From positions 2,820,001 to 2,884,000 of the forward strand of contig NZ_JAOTIK010000001.1 in NCBI RefSeq assembly GCF_030116705.1: a stretch of 64,000 bases of DNA. Reading direction: 5' to 3'. Origin of the DNA: Streptomyces sp. ML-6. Its GTDB lineage: Bacteria; Actinomycetota; Actinomycetes; Streptomycetales; Streptomycetaceae. The first letter of the stretch is position 1; each line of letters starts with the position of its first letter. Below the pieces are notes generated by a model, which had not been told where the DNA came from, ran no database searches, and was given only the letters and a program-made list of their open reading frames with translations. This document shows, piece by piece, positions 17,645-26,900 of the stretch. The position numbers and the translations under genes were made by a program.

Positions 17645-17908
17645 TCAGATGGCGGCCTTTTTCAGGCGGCGTCGCTCACGTTCCGAAAGACCGCCCCAGA
17701 TTCCGAAGCGTTCGTCGTTGGAAAGGGCGTACTCAAGGCATTCGGACCGGACTTCGCAGGCGAGGCAGACCTTCTTGGCCTCGCGGGTGGATCCGCCCTT
17801 CTCGGGGAAGAAGGACTCGGGATCGGTCTGGGCGCACAGTGCGCGCTCCTGCCAGCCGAGTTCCTCGTCCGCGTCCTCGACCAGCAGTTGCTGGAACAGC
17901 TCGGTCAT
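17645..17908 (-). CDS. whiB: Developmental iron-sulfur regulator WhiB
   Basis: 87 residues, essentially the Streptomyces WhiB: MTELFQQLLVEDADEELGWQ start, cluster ligands C25, C48, C51 and C57, the GIWGG turn at 69-73, and the basic C-terminal RERRRLKKAA. WhiB binds a 4Fe-4S cluster and acts with WhiA to switch on sporulation-septation genes. The mycobacterial orthologue WhiB2 occupies the same chromosomal neighbourhood beside fbiA. The ATG at 17908 gives exactly the known length. It is transcribed alone, with a long upstream region that is lower in GC than its surroundings. Confidence 0.96.
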   Translation of the reverse strand: MTELFQQLLVEDADEELGWQERALCAQTDPESFFPEKGGSTREAKKVCLACEVRSECLEYALSNDERFGIWGGLSERERRRLKKAAI

Positions 17909-18646
17909 GTGCGCCCCTCGTCTGTCTCTTGCGTCCCCGTGATGCAGCCGTTACTGATCGCGGCCGAACGACACGAGTGAAATTACAAGTGTGTATCTCC
18001 AGGCCAGTCAAGCGAGGATCTGCTATCGGCCTCGGTATTCACTCTGCGGAACCAAACGTATGCAGAAAGTGTGCAAATCGGCAAAAAACTGACATGTGCC
18101 GTGGGTCTCATCACGCCCCGCCTCCCACTGGGTGAGACGACTGGAGACATCTCCATGTTTCGGATTCGATCACCGAAGCGACCAAGATCACAGCCGGGTC
18201 ACGGACCTTCAACGCCGCTCAAGAGCACGGTTGGTGCGCCACATCTCCGCCACCATGGCTGAATAAACCTTTCTGCTGGCCACCCGACCGAATGGGGTGA
18301 AACATTGCCGCCAAACCGGGCATCGGGTTGACAGCGGCGACATCGAGCCGGTCTCCTTGACTGCATGCCAGCGACCGCAGCGATGTACGCCACCCACGTC
18401 CGTGGGTTCCGCACCGCTGTCCAGGCCCGCTGTTGCTGTTCCAGCTGTCACAGCTGTTGATGCCCCCGGGGCACCGGCTCTGATCCGGCTTCTTCGATCC
18501 AGCTCTCCAGCTCCTCCGCTCTTCCGCGCGGAGCCCCTCCGCGGATCCGCAGAGCGTTCCGCGGGACGTCCGTCCCGTACGGCCGCGGCTCTCCGGTCTC
18601 CGCGACCCCCGCACACGCACCCCCATGCCGAGGAACCACCTCATCC
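17909..18646. promoter_or_regulatory. whiB upstream region and divergent spacer to the cupin gene
   Basis: 738 bases. The first ~200 (17940-18120) are clearly lower in GC than the surroundings and should contain the whiB promoter(s). AGTGAAATTACAAGTG near 17976-17991 partly resembles the AGTGA-type BldD half-site, and whiB is a known BldD target in Streptomyces, but the second half-site is weak. The segment 18120-18560 has stop-rich frames and no recognisable gene or RNA. The last part is Pro/Arg-codon-like GC-rich sequence before the cupin start. Confidence 0.45.
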
Positions 18647-19186
18647 ATGAACAGCGACAGCGACCTGCAGATCGCCGGCGACATCCTCGAAGTCCAGCAC
18701 CTCCTCCAGCCGCCCCGCGAGCACCCTGCCACCGTGGCCGATTTCGTCGGGCTCGCCCGCCGCATCGCCGCCGACCGCGCGCGGTGGGAGCCGCTCGTCC
18801 GGTACGACGCCACCACCCGCTGGTACCACCGGCTGCACACCGTCCCCCCGGCTCCCGGCTCCGCCCGAGCGGGGGAGGCCCCCCTCGGCTACGAGGTCTG
18901 GCTGCTCAGCTGGGTGCCCGGCCAGGGCAGCGGACGCCACGACCACGGCCCGTCCTCCGGCGTGCTGACCGTCCTGGAGGGCCGGCTGACCGAGCGCACC
19001 GAACGCGGCGACCGGACCCTGGACCCCGGCGCGCAGCGGGTCTTCGCCCCCGGATACGTGCACGAAGTGGTCAACGACTCGCTCGAACCGGCCGTCAGCC
19101 TGCACATCTACTACCCCGGCCTGACCGAGATGCCGATGCACGCGGCGCAGTGCTCCCCGGCGACCGCGGACGTCGTACCCGCCTGA
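18647..19186 (+). CDS. Cysteine dioxygenase-family cupin
   Basis: 179 residues. Mononuclear iron cupin with the metal ligands H98 and H100 in GRHDHGPSSG and H139 in GYVHEVVN. The cupin strands VWLLSWVPGQGSG, LTVLEGRLTE and VSLHIYYPGL are in place, matching the bacterial cysteine dioxygenase (thiol dioxygenase) family, which oxidises cysteine or another thiol to a sulfinate. Length is as expected for bacterial members. ATG at 18647 with GAGGAACC upstream. Substrate is not certain, since related enzymes use mercaptopropionate. It is separated from fbiA by a 52-bp tandem repeat. Confidence 0.85.
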   Translation: MNSDSDLQIAGDILEVQHLLQPPREHPATVADFVGLARRIAADRARWEPLVRYDATTRWYHRLHTVPPAPGSARAGEAPLGYEVWLLSWVPGQGSGRHDHGPSSGVLTVLEGRLTERTERGDRTLDPGAQRVFAPGYVHEVVNDSLEPAVSLHIYYPGLTEMPMHAAQCSPATADVVPA

Positions 19187-19194
19187 CGCCCCAC

Positions 19195-19338
19195 GCACCA
19201 CCACCCCCACAAGGACCAGGCTCCGCCCGACAGGCCCACCCGTCGCCCACCACCACCCCCACAAGGACCAGGCTCCGCCCGACAGGCCCACCCGTCGCCC
19301 ACCACCACCCCCACAAGGACCAGGCTCCGCCTGACAGA
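19195..19338. repeat. 52-bp tandem repeat, 2.8 copies, upstream of fbiA
   Basis: Copies at 19195-19246 and 19247-19298 are identical apart from the first base; a third, partial copy occupies 19299-19338 with one substitution. Each carries CACCACCACCCCCACAAGG and CAGGCTCCGCC. The array ends within the short dyad GACAG-A-CTGTC (19333-19343), five bases before the fbiA ATG. Confidence 0.9.
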
Positions 19339-19347
19339 CTGTCTTGC

Positions 19348-20304
19348 ATGCGCATTGTGGTTCTGGCCGGCGGTATCGGCGGTGCTCGTTTCCTGCGTGG
19401 CCTCAAGCAGGCCGCGCCCGGGGCGGACATCACGGTGATCGGCAACACCGGTGACGACATCCATCTGTTCGGGCTGAAGGTCTGCCCCGACCTCGACACC
19501 GTGATGTACACCCTCGGCGGTGGCATCAACGAGGAGCAGGGCTGGGGACGTACGGACGAGAGCTTCCACGTCAAGGAGGAGCTCGCGGCGTACGGTGTGG
19601 GGCCCGAGTGGTTCGGGCTCGGCGACCGCGACTTCGCGACGCACATCGTCCGCACGCAGATGCTGGGCGCGGGCTACCCGCTGAGCGCCGTCACCGAGGC
19701 GCTCTGCGCGCGCTGGAAGCCGGGGGTCCGGCTGCTGCCGATGTCCGACGACCGGGTCGAGACGCACGTCGCGGTCGACCTCGACGGCGAACGCCGGGCG
19801 ATCCACTTCCAGGAGTACTGGGTGAAGCTGCGCGCCTCGGTCGAGGCGCAGGCGATCGTGCCGGTCGGCGCCGAGCAGGCCAAGCCCGCGCCGGGCGTGC
19901 TGGAGGCCCTCGCCGAGGCCGACGTGATCCTCTTCCCGCCGTCCAACCCCGTCGTGTCGGTGGGAACGATCCTCGCCGTGCCCGGCATCCGGGAGGCCGT
20001 CGCGGAGGCCGGGGTGCCGGTCGTCGGCCTCTCCCCCATCGTCGGGGACGCGCCCGTGCGCGGCATGGCGGACAAGGTGCTCGCCGCGGTGGGCGTGGAG
20101 TCGACGGCGTCGGCCGTGGCCCGGCACTACGGCTCCGGACTGCTCGACGGGTGGCTCGTCGACACCGTGGACGCCGGGGCGGTCGACGAGGTGGAGGCCG
20201 CGGGCATCCGTTGCCGCGCCGTACCGCTGATGATGACCGACGTCGACGCGACGGCGGAGATGGCGCGGCAGGCGCTGGAGCTGGCCGAGGAGGTACGGGC
20301 GTGA
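19348..20304 (+). CDS. fbiA: 2-phospho-L-lactate/phosphoenolpyruvate transferase of F420 synthesis
   Basis: 318 residues, CofD/FbiA family. Transfers the phospho-lactyl (or, in actinobacteria, phosphoenolpyruvyl) moiety from the guanylyl-activated form to Fo, giving (dehydro-)F420-0. Visible: nucleotide-loop [15 protein letters not shown] at 7-21, GNTGDD at 32-37, [13 protein letters not shown], the [14 protein letters not shown] segment and [14 protein letters not shown] 19348 begins [15 protein letters not shown], the family N-terminus. No ribosome binding site is visible between the 52-bp repeat and the ATG. It overlaps fbiB by GTGA, so the two are translationally coupled. Confidence 0.96.
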   Translation: MRIVVLAGGIGGARFLRGLKQAAPGADITVIGNTGDDIHLFGLKVCPDLDTVMYTLGGGINEEQGWGRTDESFHVKEELAAYGVGPEWFGLGDRDFATHIVRTQMLGAGYPLSAVTEALCARWKPGVRLLPMSDDRVETHVAVDLDGERRAIHFQEYWVKLRASVEAQAIVPVGAEQAKPAPGVLEALAEADVILFPPSNPVVSVGTILAVPGIREAVAEAGVPVVGLSPIVGDAPVRGMADKVLAAVGVESTASAVARHYGSGLLDGWLVDTVDAGAVDEVEAAGIRCRAVPLMMTDVDATAEMARQALELAEEVRA

Positions 20305-21686
20305 ACGCCGCCGATGCCCCCGGGCCCGCGAACGGCCCCGGGCCCGCTCCCTCTTCCGCCTCCTCCCCCGCTTCCTCTTCTCCTTCTCCGCCGGCCTACC
20401 GGGTCTGGGCGCTGCCCGGGATGCCCGAGGTGCGGGCCGGGGACGACCTGGCGAAGCTGATCGCCGCGGCCGAGCCGGGGCTGGTCGACGGCGACGTGCT
20501 GCTGGTCACCTCGAAGATCGTCTCCAAGGCGGAGGGCCGGATCGTCGAGGCCACCGACCGGGAGGCGGCGATCGACGCCGAGACGGTACGGGTGGTGGCG
20601 CGGCGCGGCACGCTGCGCATCGTGGAGAACCGGCAGGGCCTGGTCATGGCCGCGGCCGGGGTCGACGCCTCGAACACCCCCGCCGGGACGGTGCTGCTGC
20701 TGCCCGAGGACCCCGACGCCTCGGCGCGGGCGATCCGGGACGGGCTGCGGGACAGCCTCGGTGTCGAGGTCGGCGTCGTCGTCACGGACACCTTCGGGCG
20801 CCCCTGGCGCAGCGGGTTGACCGATGTGGCGATCGGGGCGGCCGGGGTCCGGGTGCTGGACGATCTGCGCGGCGGCACGGACGCGTACGGCAATCCGCTG
20901 AGCGCGACCGTGGTGGCCACCGCCGACGAGCTGGCCGCGGCCGGCGACCTGGTCAAGGGCAAGGCCTCGGGGCTGCCGGTCGCGGTGGTCCGGGGGCTCG
21001 GCCACGTGGTGGACCCGACGGACGCGGTGGGCGGCGCCCGGGCGATGGTGCGGGGCGCGGCCGACGACATGTTCCGGCTCGGTACGTCGGAGGCGGTGCG
21101 GGAGGCGGTGACCCTGCGGCGCACGGTGCGCGAGTTCACCGACGACCCGGTGGACCCGGGGGCGGTGCGGCGGGCCGTGGCCGCCGCCGTGACGGCGCCC
21201 GCGCCGCACCACACGACGCCGTGGCGGTTCGTCCTGCTGGAGTCCGAGGAGTCCCGGACCCGGCTGCTCGACGCGATGCGGGACGCGTGGATCGCGGACC
21301 TGCGGCGCGACGGGAAGAGCGAGGAGTCGATCGCGAAGCGGGTGCGGCGCGGCGACGTGCTGCGCCGGGCGCCGTACCTGGTGGTGCCGTGCCTGGTGAT
21401 GGACGGCTCCCACACGTACGGGGACGAGCGGCGGGACGGCGCGGAGCGCGAGATGTTCGTGGTCGCCGCGGGCGCCGGCATCCAGAACTTCCTGGTGGCG
21501 CTGGCCGGTGAGCGGCTGGGGTCGGCGTGGGTGTCCTCGACGATGTTCTGCCGGGACGTGGTGCGCGAGGTGCTGGACCTGCCGGAGTCGTGGGACCCGC
21601 TGGGGGCGGTCGCGGTGGGGCGCCCGCTGGTCGCGCCGGTGGCCCGGGCGGGCCGGGACCCGGAGGACTTCGTCACGGTGCGATGA
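20301..21686 (+). CDS. fbiB: Bifunctional F420-0:gamma-glutamyl ligase / FMN-dependent dehydro-F420 reductase
   Basis: 461 residues, two domains. After a Pro/Ser/Ala-rich ~35-residue tail, the CofE-like ligase occupies about 35-260 ([50 protein letters not shown]). A nitroreductase-fold domain follows at about 265-461 ([58 protein letters not shown]). In mycobacteria this fusion adds glutamates to F420-0 and its C-terminal half reduces dehydro-F420-0 with FMN. GTG start at 20301 overlaps the fbiA stop. Together with fbiA it supplies F420 for redox and antibiotic-tailoring enzymes. Confidence 0.96.
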   Translation: MNAADAPGPANGPGPAPSSASSPASSSPSPPAYRVWALPGMPEVRAGDDLAKLIAAAEPGLVDGDVLLVTSKIVSKAEGRIVEATDREAAIDAETVRVVARRGTLRIVENRQGLVMAAAGVDASNTPAGTVLLLPEDPDASARAIRDGLRDSLGVEVGVVVTDTFGRPWRSGLTDVAIGAAGVRVLDDLRGGTDAYGNPLSATVVATADELAAAGDLVKGKASGLPVAVVRGLGHVVDPTDAVGGARAMVRGAADDMFRLGTSEAVREAVTLRRTVREFTDDPVDPGAVRRAVAAAVTAPAPHHTTPWRFVLLESEESRTRLLDAMRDAWIADLRRDGKSEESIAKRVRRGDVLRRAPYLVVPCLVMDGSHTYGDERRDGAEREMFVVAAGAGIQNFLVALAGERLGSAWVSSTMFCRDVVREVLDLPESWDPLGAVAVGRPLVAPVARAGRDPEDFVTVR

Positions 21687-21762
21687 GACGGGGCGGGGCG
21701 CCCGGCCGGGACGTACGGACGCCGCGTCCGGTACGGCAGGTGGTTCCCGGGCGGTACGGCGG

Positions 21763-21787
21763 GCCCCGCGCCACGACCGCGCGGGGC
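21763..21787. terminator. Hairpin between convergent fbiB and glycosylase genes
   Basis: Perfect 8-bp GCCCCGCG/CGCGGGGC stem with a 9-base loop in the 106-bp convergent gap. It is the only strong dyad there. Confidence 0.5.
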
Positions 21788-21792
21788 GGGCG

Positions 21793-22869
21793 CTACAGGC
21801 GGCCGATGTCGCCGCGGGTCCGGCGCGGGGCGCGGCGGGGCGGGGTGCGGCCCGACAGCAGGACGAGCCGGGTGGCGCGGTGGCGCTGCCCCTCGTACGG
21901 GGCCAGGAGCCTCAGCATCTCCTCGTCGTCGGCGTCCCGGTTGCCCGCCAGGGCGTGACCGACGATGCCGGGGAGGTGGAGGTCGCCGACCGTGACCGCG
22001 TCCGCCGCGCCGTTCGAGCGCTGGAGGGTCTCGGCCGAGGTCCAGGGGCCGATGCCGGGGATCAGTTCCAGCCGGGCCGTGGCCTCGGGGAGTTCCATGG
22101 CCGCGGCCTCCTCCAGGCGGCGGGCCACGCGGACCGCGCGCAGGATCGTGGCCGAGCGTTTGGCGTCGACGCCCGCCCGGTGCCATTCCCAGGAGGGGAT
22201 CAGGGACCAGGTGCGGGCGTCCGGCATGACGTGCAGTCCGAGTGCGGTGAAGGGGGCGTGGTCCGCGGGGCCGGGCGCCGGGGTGCCGTGCCCCCGGACC
22301 AGCAGGCGCCAGGCCCGGTAGGCCTCGTCCGTGGTGACCTTCTGTTCCAGGATCGACGGGATCAGCGACTCCATGACCAGGCCGGTGCGCACCAGGCGCA
22401 GGCCGGGCCGGCTGTGCCGGGTGAGGGCGAGCAGGCGGTGGCGGGGGCGGAAGGCGTCCGGGTCGTCCGTCGCGCCCAGCAGGGTCGGGAGCCGGTCCAG
22501 CAGCCAGGGCGCGCCGGGGCCCCAGGCCGCCGCCTCGATCCGGCCGCCCCGGGCGGCGAGGCGGAGGGTGCCGGGCCCCGCGGGGGTACGGCTCGCCCGC
22601 CAGACCGTGCCGTCCCGGGTCATCCGGAACGTGGGATCGGCGGGCCCCCGGCGCAGCGGTCCGACGACGAGCCGCAGGTCGAACGGGCCGGGCGGGGTCC
22701 ACTCCCGGGTCAGCGCACCGGTGTCCGGAGCCGACACGGGGGCCGATGCCTGAGCCGGTACCGACGCCGGAGCCGGAGCCGGTACCAATGCCGAAGCCGG
22801 GGCCGGTACCGACGTCGGGTGCGGGAGGGCCGTGCGGGGAGCGTTGCGGGGGGCGAATCGTCCTGCCAC
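21793..22869 (-). CDS. AlkA-type DNA-3-methyladenine glycosylase 2 family protein
   Basis: 358 residues. The HhH-GPD glycosylase core is at about 150-330: SLIPSILEQKVTTDEAYRAW, the helix-hairpin-helix ELIPGIGPWTSAETLQRSNG, and the catalytic aspartate in VTVGDLHLPGIV. It removes alkylated bases to start base excision repair. The first ~55 residues are Ala/Pro/Val low-complexity sequence (PAPASALVPAP repeats) encoded by GGAGCCGG/GGTACC-rich repeats, unlike usual family members. ATG at 22869 (MAGRFAPRNAPR) is taken; the core would be intact with a later start too. It is convergent with fbiB. Confidence 0.88.
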   Translation of the reverse strand: MAGRFAPRNAPRTALPHPTSVPAPASALVPAPAPASVPAQASAPVSAPDTGALTREWTPPGPFDLRLVVGPLRRGPADPTFRMTRDGTVWRASRTPAGPGTLRLAARGGRIEAAAWGPGAPWLLDRLPTLLGATDDPDAFRPRHRLLALTRHSRPGLRLVRTGLVMESLIPSILEQKVTTDEAYRAWRLLVRGHGTPAPGPADHAPFTALGLHVMPDARTWSLIPSWEWHRAGVDAKRSATILRAVRVARRLEEAAAMELPEATARLELIPGIGPWTSAETLQRSNGAADAVTVGDLHLPGIVGHALAGNRDADDEEMLRLLAPYEGQRHRATRLVLLSGRTPPRRAPRRTRGDIGRL

Positions 22870-22981
22870 GGTGGGGTCCTCGGTCGTCGGGGCTGCCTGT
22901 CGAGGGTAAGCGCCGCACCCGCCGCCCGCGCCTTCGTCCCCCGCCTCCCGCCTGGCCGCCCGTAAAACGCCGTGCGCCCGC

Positions 22982-24073
22982 CTACTCGTCGGACGAGAAG
23001 CGCACCGACGCGTCCGGGAGGACCGCCCCGCACCAGACGCGTACGCCGTCGCGCAGTTCGTTGTCGGCGCCGATCCGGGCGCCGTCCCCGACGACCGCGC
23101 CCGCGAGCACCGTACGGCTGCCGATCCGGGCCCCGGCCCCGACCAGCGAGTCGGTGATCACCGCCCCCGGCTCGACGACCGCGTCGGCCAGGATCGCGGA
23201 GCCGTCGATCCGGGCCCCGTCGCCGATCCGGGCGCGCTCGCCGATCACCGTGCCGCCGCCGAGCTTGGCGTCGGAGGCGACGGAGGCCGTCGGCAGCACG
23301 AGCCGGTCGCCGCACCGGCCGGGGACCGCCGGTGACGGGGCGCGGCCCAGGACCAGATCGGCGGAGCCGCGCACGAAGGCCTGCGGGGTGCCGAGGTCCA
23401 GCCAGTACGTGGAGTCGACCATGCCCTGGAGGTGGGCGCCGGAGGCGAGCAGTCCGGGGAAGGTCTCGCGCTCGACGGAGACGGGGCGGCCGGCCGGGAT
23501 GGTGTCGATGACCGACCGGCGGAAGATGTACGCCCCCGCGTTGATCTGGTCGGTGACGATCTCCTCGGGCGTCTGCGGCTTCTCCAGGAACGCGGTGACC
23601 CTGCCGTTCGCGTCCGTCGGCACGAGGCCGAAGGCGCGCGGGTCCTCCACCCGGGTGAGGTGCAGGGAGACGTCCGCGCCGGAGTCCGTGTGCGTGGCGA
23701 CCAGCGTCCGGATGTCGAGGCCGGTGAGGATGTCGCCGTTGAAGACGAGCACCGGTTCGCCCGGCCCCGCCGCGAGCCGGGACGCGACGTTGCGGATCGC
23801 GCCGCCGGTGCCGAGCGGTTCGCGTTCGGTGACGTACTCGATGTGCAGGCCGAGCGACGAGCCGTCGCCGAAGTACGGCTCGAAGACCTCCGCCAGGTAC
23901 GACGTCGCGAGCACGATGTGCTCGACACCGGCGGCCCGGGCCCGCGCCAGCTGGTGCGTGAGGAACGGGACGCCCGCCGCCGGAACCATCGGCTTGGGCG
24001 TGTGCACCGTGAGCGGTCGCAGCCTGGTCCCCTTGCCACCGACCAGGAGGATCGCTTCTTTTGCCTCTGTCAC
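22982..24073 (-). CDS. manC: NDP-sugar (GDP-mannose type) pyrophosphorylase
   Basis: 363 residues from a GTG at 24073 (VTEAKEAILLVGGKGTRLRP). The nucleotidyltransferase signature GGKGTRLRPLTVHTPKPMVP starts at 12, followed by VLVFNGDILTGLD, the EKPQTPEEIVTDQINAGAYI loop and a C-terminal left-handed beta-helix of hexapeptide repeats (IGERARIGDGARIDGSAI and onward). The mycobacterial orthologue in this position is annotated as the GDP-mannose pyrophosphorylase, completing the manA-manB route in this window. From sequence alone a glucose-1-phosphate thymidylyl- or other NDP-transferase cannot be excluded. Confidence 0.85.
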   Translation of the reverse strand: MTEAKEAILLVGGKGTRLRPLTVHTPKPMVPAAGVPFLTHQLARARAAGVEHIVLATSYLAEVFEPYFGDGSSLGLHIEYVTEREPLGTGGAIRNVASRLAAGPGEPVLVFNGDILTGLDIRTLVATHTDSGADVSLHLTRVEDPRAFGLVPTDANGRVTAFLEKPQTPEEIVTDQINAGAYIFRRSVIDTIPAGRPVSVERETFPGLLASGAHLQGMVDSTYWLDLGTPQAFVRGSADLVLGRAPSPAVPGRCGDRLVLPTASVASDAKLGGGTVIGERARIGDGARIDGSAILADAVVEPGAVITDSLVGAGARIGSRTVLAGAVVGDGARIGADNELRDGVRVWCGAVLPDASVRFSSDE

Positions 24074-24192
24074 GGCACTGACTCTGCTTCCTGCTGGGAC
24101 CTGGCCTGTTTCGGCTGGCCAGTGTATGCAGACCGGTCCGGCCGGCCCGATCGGCAGGCGCAGCGTTCCGCGCCGGTCCCGCGGGCCTCCGG

Positions 24193-25860
24193 TCAGCGGC
24201 CCTGCAGTCGGGCGGAACTGGTCCTGGCCGAGCCGAGCTTCTTGTAGAGACGCGCTCCGGGGCATTCGGTTGCGAAGCCGTCCCGGTGACCGGAGATGAC
24301 GTGGAGCCGGACCTTCTTGCCCTTCTTGTACTTGTTGCCGCCGCCCGAGACCAGGGTCACCTTGCCCTTCGGGTTGGCCCCGAACAGGCCGAGCTTCCAG
24401 GCGGTGAGCTTCGAGACGGCGGTGACGGCCGCGGCGGGCGGGTTCGACTTGGTGAAGGTGCCGAGCACCGCGATGCCCATGCTGTTGGAGTTGAAGCCGA
24501 GCGTGTGTGCTCCCAGGACCGGCTTCGTCACGCCGCCCGCGCGTCCTTCGTAGATGTTTCCGCACTTGTCGACGGCGAAGTTGTAGCCGAAGTCGCGCCA
24601 GCCGCTGCTCTTCACGTGGTAGCGGTAGATGCCGCGCAGGACCGAGGGGGCCTGGGAGCACTTGTAGTTGTTGCCCGTGGCGCTGTGGTGGACGAAGGCG
24701 GCCTTGACGGTCTTGGTGTACGCGAAGGCGCGTTCCCTGAGCTTCTCGTCGGCGCCCCAGCCCTTGCGGGTGATGATGCGCGGCCGGGGTCCGATGTAGG
24801 GGCGGGCGCCCGCTGCCGCCTTGTTCTCCGCCCCGGCCCGGGCCTCGGTCTCCGCCCGGCTCAGGGCGGGGAGCACGCTCGGTTCGAGGGGCGTGGTGCG
24901 CCCGTCCGTCCCGGCCCCTGCTCCGGTTTCCGTCCCCGCCCCGGTTTCCGTACCGGTCCCGGTTTCCGTACCGGTCCCGGCACCCGTCGTCCCTGACACT
25001 GCGGCGGTCGCGGCCTGCATGCCCGCCAGGAGCTGGGCGTCCACCTCGGCCCGGATGTCCGCCAGGAGCTGGGCGCCTGTCATGGCCTGGGCCCCTGTCA
25101 TGGCCTGGCCGTCCGTCATGGCCTGGCCGTCCGGCGCGGCCTGATCCCCGCTCGCGTTCTCGGCGCCCGCCGCGTCCCCGGCCGCCCCATCCGTCCCGAT
25201 ACCCGCCCCGGCGCCCGCCCCCTCGTCCGGCACGGGGAGCGGTCGCGGGTCCTCGCCCGGGTCGACGAGTTCGAGCCGCAGCCCGCCGGGCAGCGAGACC
25301 CCGTGCCCGGCCCGGTCCTGCGGGTCCTGCGGATCCGGCAGGTCCGGGACCACGCGGACCGCGACGCCGTCGGAGTCACCGACCCAGAGCGGGGCGGTGG
25401 CGCCCCGGACCGTGCCCGAGTCGCGCTCGGCGGAGCCGGGGTCCGCGGCGTGCTCCGCGTTGTGCGTCTCCAGGTCCTGCCAGTCCGACCAGCGTCCGGT
25501 ACCGGCGGCCCGGGTGCGGACCTGGACGGTGCCGTGGAGTTCGGTGTCGACGTCGTCCCAGACGACGCCGACCAGGGAGAAGGGCCGGACCTCACGTTCG
25601 GTCAGCCCCTGCCCGGAGGGCTCCGCCGCCCGGCCGGACGCGGCCGGCAGGGGCCGCATCGGCAGGGACTGCGTCGAGCCGGGCAGGTCGGTGGAGCCTG
25701 CGGACCCGGCGGGAGCGGCGGGGACGGCACGGGTGTCGGTGGCGGCACGGGTGTCGGGGGCGGCGCCCGCCGGCGCGGCCGACGGCAGTACGAGAACGGC
25801 CGCGCAGGTGACACCGATCGAGGAGGCTAGGAAGGCACGCATAAAAATGATATTGGACAT
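24193..25860 (-). CDS. Secreted peptidoglycan-recognition/N-acetylmuramoyl-L-alanine amidase
   Basis: 555 residues. Signal peptide in the first ~35 (FLASSIGVTCAAVLVLPSAA then AGAAP). Residues ~85-190 form a beta-domain (PFSLVGVVWDDVDTELHG) typical of Streptomyces PGRP-type amidases, and 190-350 is low-complexity Gly/Ala/Thr/Glu with GQAMTDGQAMTGAQ repeats. The amidase_2/PGRP domain at about 365-550 has zinc ligands in FVHHSATG and in the ISGHRD...ATECPG region. It should cleave the stem-peptide amide bond outside the membrane. ATG 25860 (MSNIIFMRAFL) has GGAG upstream; the alternative ATG at 25842 has none. Confidence 0.9.
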   Translation of the reverse strand: MSNIIFMRAFLASSIGVTCAAVLVLPSAAPAGAAPDTRAATDTRAVPAAPAGSAGSTDLPGSTQSLPMRPLPAASGRAAEPSGQGLTEREVRPFSLVGVVWDDVDTELHGTVQVRTRAAGTGRWSDWQDLETHNAEHAADPGSAERDSGTVRGATAPLWVGDSDGVAVRVVPDLPDPQDPQDRAGHGVSLPGGLRLELVDPGEDPRPLPVPDEGAGAGAGIGTDGAAGDAAGAENASGDQAAPDGQAMTDGQAMTGAQAMTGAQLLADIRAEVDAQLLAGMQAATAAVSGTTGAGTGTETGTGTETGAGTETGAGAGTDGRTTPLEPSVLPALSRAETEARAGAENKAAAGARPYIGPRPRIITRKGWGADEKLRERAFAYTKTVKAAFVHHSATGNNYKCSQAPSVLRGIYRYHVKSSGWRDFGYNFAVDKCGNIYEGRAGGVTKPVLGAHTLGFNSNSMGIAVLGTFTKSNPPAAAVTAVSKLTAWKLGLFGANPKGKVTLVSGGGNKYKKGKKVRLHVISGHRDGFATECPGARLYKKLGSARTSSARLQGR

Positions 25861-25979
25861 AATTCCGCAACTCCGGCCACCCGGACATGTCTCGACAATT
25901 GACGGGCCGTCTGCCGAACCGGTGTCCCCGGCCCCCTTCCGCCCCACCCCGCCCGCCGTCGCCGCGTACTCTTGCGCGG

Positions 25980-26732
25980 ATGAACGCCACCGACCGCACC
26001 CCTGCCGACCTGCTGCGTTCCGCGCTCGCCGCGGACCCGGCCCGCCCCTTGGTCACTTTCTACGACGACGCCACCGGAGAACGCGTCGAACTGTCGGTGG
26101 CCACCTTCGCCAATTGGGTGGCCAAGACCGCCAACCTCCTCCAGGGCGACCTCGCCGCCGAGCCGGGCGACCGGCTCGCGCTCCTGCTGCCCGCGCACTG
26201 GCAGTCCGCGGTCTGGCTGCTCGCCTGCTCCTCGGTCGGGGTAGTCGCCGACGTACAGGGCGACCCGGCCGCCGCCGACCTCGTCGTCAGCGGCCCGGAC
26301 ACGCTGGAGGCGGCGCGCGCCTGCTCCGGCGAGCGGATCGCCCTGGCCCTGCGCCCGCTGGGCGGCAGGTTCCCGCAGCCGCCGGAGGGTTTCGCGGACT
26401 ACGCGGTCGAGGTGCCGGGGCAGGGCGACCGGTTCGCCCCGTTCACCCCCGTGGACCCGGACGCCCCCGCGCTGGCGGTGGACGGCGTCGAGCTGACGTC
26501 GGCGCAACTGGTGGCACGGGCCCGCGAGGACGCGGCCGGGCTCGGCCTGACCGCCGGATCGCGGCTGCTCACCGGGGGTGCGTACGACAGCTGGGAGGGG
26601 CTGAGCGCGGGGCTGTTCGCACCGCTGGCCGTCGGGGGCTCCGTGGTCCTGTGCCGGAACCTGGAGCGGCTGGACGCCGACGCCCTGGCGAAACGCGTCG
26701 AGAGCGAGCGGGTCACCAACACGACGGCATGA
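25980..26732 (+). CDS. TIGR03089 family protein
   Basis: 250 residues, MNATDRTPADLLRSALAADP. It resembles the N-terminal part of AMP-forming acyl-CoA ligases (LVTFYDDATGERVELSVATFANWVAKTANLL, then RLALLLPAHWQSAVWLLACSSVG) but lacks the adenylation signature and C-terminal domain; this is the definition of the actinobacterial TIGR03089 family of unknown function. Its location next to an LCP gene is conserved in mycobacteria. The spacing to the divergent amidase start is 119 bp. No ribosome binding site is apparent, so initiation may be leaderless. Confidence 0.88.
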   Translation: MNATDRTPADLLRSALAADPARPLVTFYDDATGERVELSVATFANWVAKTANLLQGDLAAEPGDRLALLLPAHWQSAVWLLACSSVGVVADVQGDPAAADLVVSGPDTLEAARACSGERIALALRPLGGRFPQPPEGFADYAVEVPGQGDRFAPFTPVDPDAPALAVDGVELTSAQLVARAREDAAGLGLTAGSRLLTGGAYDSWEGLSAGLFAPLAVGGSVVLCRNLERLDADALAKRVESERVTNTTA

Positions 26733-26900
26733 CAAGCGCCCTGGGGCCACCCGTCCGGCCCACACCGGGCCGAGTCCCCGAGGATGCGCCCCAACTCCGG
26801 TACATGATCGGCGTTACGGCCCACCCGGGACACAACCAAGCGTGAGGTTCAGCCGTCTACTCCTGCGACCGGCGGCCCAGCGCGCCGCCGAACGTGAAGG

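Noticed and set aside
19195..19338. Possible CRISPR array
   Set aside because: Units are contiguous 52-bp direct repeats without variable spacers, and no cas genes are present.
18625..19347. N-terminal extension of FbiA back to 18625
   Set aside because: The extra sequence overlaps the cupin gene out of frame and passes through the 52-bp repeats. The family N-terminus is the ATG at 19348.
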